Notes under the pieces: generated by a model
Databases searched by the model: none
What the model was told of the DNA's origin: nothing
What the model saw: only the letters and a program-made list of their open reading frames with translations
Program-made: the position numbers and the translations under genes
Shown: positions 5,593-6,575 of the stretch, in pieces
Layout: the number at the start of each line of letters is the position of its first letter
Numbering within the stretch: the first letter of the stretch is position 1
DNA from: Holophagales bacterium
GTDB lineage: Bacteria > Acidobacteriota > Holophagae > Holophagales > Holophagaceae
DNA: 6,575 nucleotides
NCBI GenBank assembly: GCA_031281385.1
Contig: JAITFL010000168.1
Location: 1-6,575 of the forward strand
Direction: 5' to 3'

Positions 5593-5600
5593 TGGTATCA

Positions 5601-5644
5601 TTTACAAATCGGTGCCATTCTTTAACATTGGCACCAGTTTGTAA
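5601..5644 (+). promoter_or_regulatory. Candidate promoter and operator palindrome for the AbiEi-type regulator
   Basis: The arms TTACAAATCGGTGCCA (5602-5617) and TGGCACCAGTTTGTAA (5629-5644) are inverted repeats matching at 14 of 16 positions, around an 11-base A/T-rich spacer. A plausible promoter overlaps it: TTTACA (5601-5606), a 16-base gap and TAACAT (5623-5628). AbiEi antitoxins are known to repress their own operon by binding inverted repeats at the promoter, so this is the expected operator. Bound regulator could also control the leftward three-repeat gene. The promoter call is weaker than the palindrome. Confidence 0.6.
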
Positions 5645-5658
5645 TTGGTGAGGCCCAA

Positions 5659-6297
5659 ATGACACAAGCCGAGACATCGGAAACCAAGACAATGGAATAC
5701 ATCAAAATGCGCGGCGGCATAGTCCGGGCCAAAGACGCGGCAAAGGAAGGCATCTGCCGCCAAGACCTGTACAGCCTGCGCGACAAGGGGCTGCTCAGGC
5801 AGCGGGGGCGCGGCGTGTTCCAGCTTGAGGGCGGTTCCTACCTCGTGGACAAAACCATCCTGGCCGTGGTGGCCCTGCACTACCCCCACGCCGTGGTCTG
5901 CCTCAAATCCGCGCTCCGGTTCCATGGCATGACAAATGAGATGACCTGGGACGTATCCATCGCCGTCCAAAGAGGCACCCACGCACCCGCGCTCAAATTC
6001 CCCAAAGTCGAAGCGCACCGATTCTCAGGCGCCTCATTCACCGAAGGCATAGAGACCCACCTCATCAATGGCGTGCCCGTCAGAGTGTACAGCCCCGAAA
6101 AGACCATAGTTGACTGTTTTCGCCTCATGGACAGAAAGGGCAGCGGCATCTACCCGGGGATCGCCCTAGAGGCCTTCAAAATGTACATAGAGCGGGGCGA
6201 CCCCAAGATCAGCGACATCTGCGTCCACGCCAAAAGAATGCGCACATGGGACAAAATCAGCCCCTACGTCCAGATGGCAACGCATGGGATGGGGTGA
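5659..6297 (+). CDS. AbiEi-family antitoxin / transcriptional regulator (type IV toxin-antitoxin)
   Basis: This 212-aa protein has the AbiEi layout. The N-terminal winged helix-turn-helix (about 11-58) reads GGIVRAKDAAKEGICRQDLY..RDKGLLRQRGRGVFQL. The second domain contains CLKSALRFHGMT (81-92; family SxLSALxxHG-like), WDVSIAVQRG (97-106) and VRVYSPEKTIVDCFR (141-155; family YSPE(R/K)T(I/L)xDCF). Length is normal. AbiEi proteins repress their own operon and, genetically, neutralise the AbiEii nucleotidyltransferase without binding it. The ATG follows GGTGAGG at 5647-5653. No AbiEii gene follows: after TGA there is ~195 bp without a recognisable gene. The antitoxin may therefore be orphaned, or may regulate the divergent three-repeat gene. 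A role as a plain regulator is the main alternative. Confidence 0.85.
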   Translation: MTQAETSETKTMEYIKMRGGIVRAKDAAKEGICRQDLYSLRDKGLLRQRGRGVFQLEGGSYLVDKTILAVVALHYPHAVVCLKSALRFHGMTNEMTWDVSIAVQRGTHAPALKFPKVEAHRFSGASFTEGIETHLINGVPVRVYSPEKTIVDCFRLMDRKGSGIYPGIALEAFKMYIERGDPKISDICVHAKRMRTWDKISPYVQMATHGMG

Positions 6298-6492
6298 GGT
6301 CAGGGGATAGTTGCAAGGCACAAGGTACAAAAGGCCGCGCAAGGACTGCGGTAAAAAATAGAGCCGTACCTCGAAATGGGCGTGTACGAGATGCACTGAA
6401 CTGGCCAGGCCGAGCCCAAAAAAACGTGGTATATCATTGATGTTGCGGGGCCGGCTATGCTTTGCAGACAACAGAAGTGAGGAGAATGGGCC

Positions 6493-6575
6493 ATGTTTCA
6501 CTATAAGGAACCAAAGATCGTATCTGAGCGGATAGGCCACTGGGGCGACCGCTTTGACGACAACTACGGAAGGCT
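6493..6575 (+). CDS. Start of an unrecognised gene, cut by the window end
   Basis: GAGGAG (6479-6484) lies eight bases before an ATG. The frame then stays open for 27 codons to the window edge, reading MFHYKEPKIVSERIGHWGDR and on to FDDNYGR. I do not recognise it. It shows no resemblance to an AbiEii toxin N-terminus, though too little is visible to exclude one. The nearer ATG at 6486 stops after six codons. Position and strand would allow co-transcription with the AbiEi gene 195 bp upstream. Confidence 0.5.
   Translation, partial: MFHYKEPKIVSERIGHWGDRFDDNYGR

Noticed and set aside
5525..5692. N-terminal extension of the three-repeat protein to 562 aa
   Set aside because: The extra 56 residues read through the palindrome, the G-tracts and the divergent start codon. 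A strong GGAGG sits just before the internal ATG at 5524.
6341..6358. Terminator after the AbiEi gene
   Set aside because: The only stem nearby (CCGC/GCGG) is four pairs and is followed by A-rich, not T-rich, sequence on the coding strand.
6246..6440. Short forward frame after the AbiEi gene as a remnant toxin
   Set aside because: The product is basic and low in hydrophobic residues, with no nucleotidyltransferase motif and no ribosome binding site.

Overview
This window comes from a GC-rich bacterial chromosome or large replicon. The genes read C/G-rich third positions but use ATA (Ile) and AGG (Arg) freely. A likely lipoprotein and a NapG/MauM-like ferredoxin fit a Gram-negative host. No marker here fixes the taxon, so I do not name one.

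Positions 1-442 hold no convincing gene. The first ~107 bases are a degenerate ~31-bp tandem repeat. Positions 443-2588 are a forward metabolic block. It starts with a ThiE/TenI-fold protein (443-1018). A 116-bp gap follows, then a catalytically altered aspartate-semialdehyde-dehydrogenase-like (Usg-type) protein (1135-1950). This overlaps by ATGA with a 213-aa soluble ferredoxin carrying four [4Fe-4S] motifs (1947-2588). The last two are almost certainly co-translated.

Positions ~2589-4003 look like an accessory insert that appears lower in GC by eye. It carries, on the minus strand, a small metallophosphoesterase (2704-3222) and a one-domain BIG2 probable lipoprotein (3282-3722). It also carries a decayed 5' fragment of a second phosphoesterase copy (3764-3889). 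The phosphoesterase 5' end plus its upstream DNA is duplicated as an ungapped 142-bp repeat (3157-3298 and 3824-3965, about 89% identical by hand count). The intact phosphoesterase unit is bracketed by a perfect 15-bp inverted repeat (2614-2628 and 3284-3298) with AAT on both outer flanks. This suggests a small cassette-like or non-autonomous mobile unit.

Positions 4004-6297 hold two divergent genes around a compact control region. Leftward is a 506-aa protein built from three copies of an ~84-residue repeat, with a coiled coil and Gly/Arg-rich linkers. Rightward is an AbiEi-family (type IV toxin-antitoxin) antitoxin/regulator. Between them lie a 16-bp-arm imperfect palindrome overlapping a candidate promoter, which I read as the regulator's operator, and a four-tract G-quadruplex motif bracketed by a 7-bp inverted repeat. 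The expected AbiEii nucleotidyltransferase is not directly downstream: about 195 bp of apparently noncoding DNA follows, then the start of an unrecognised gene cut by the window end. The best candidate for something undescribed is this orphan AbiEi paired head-to-head with the tripled-repeat protein.
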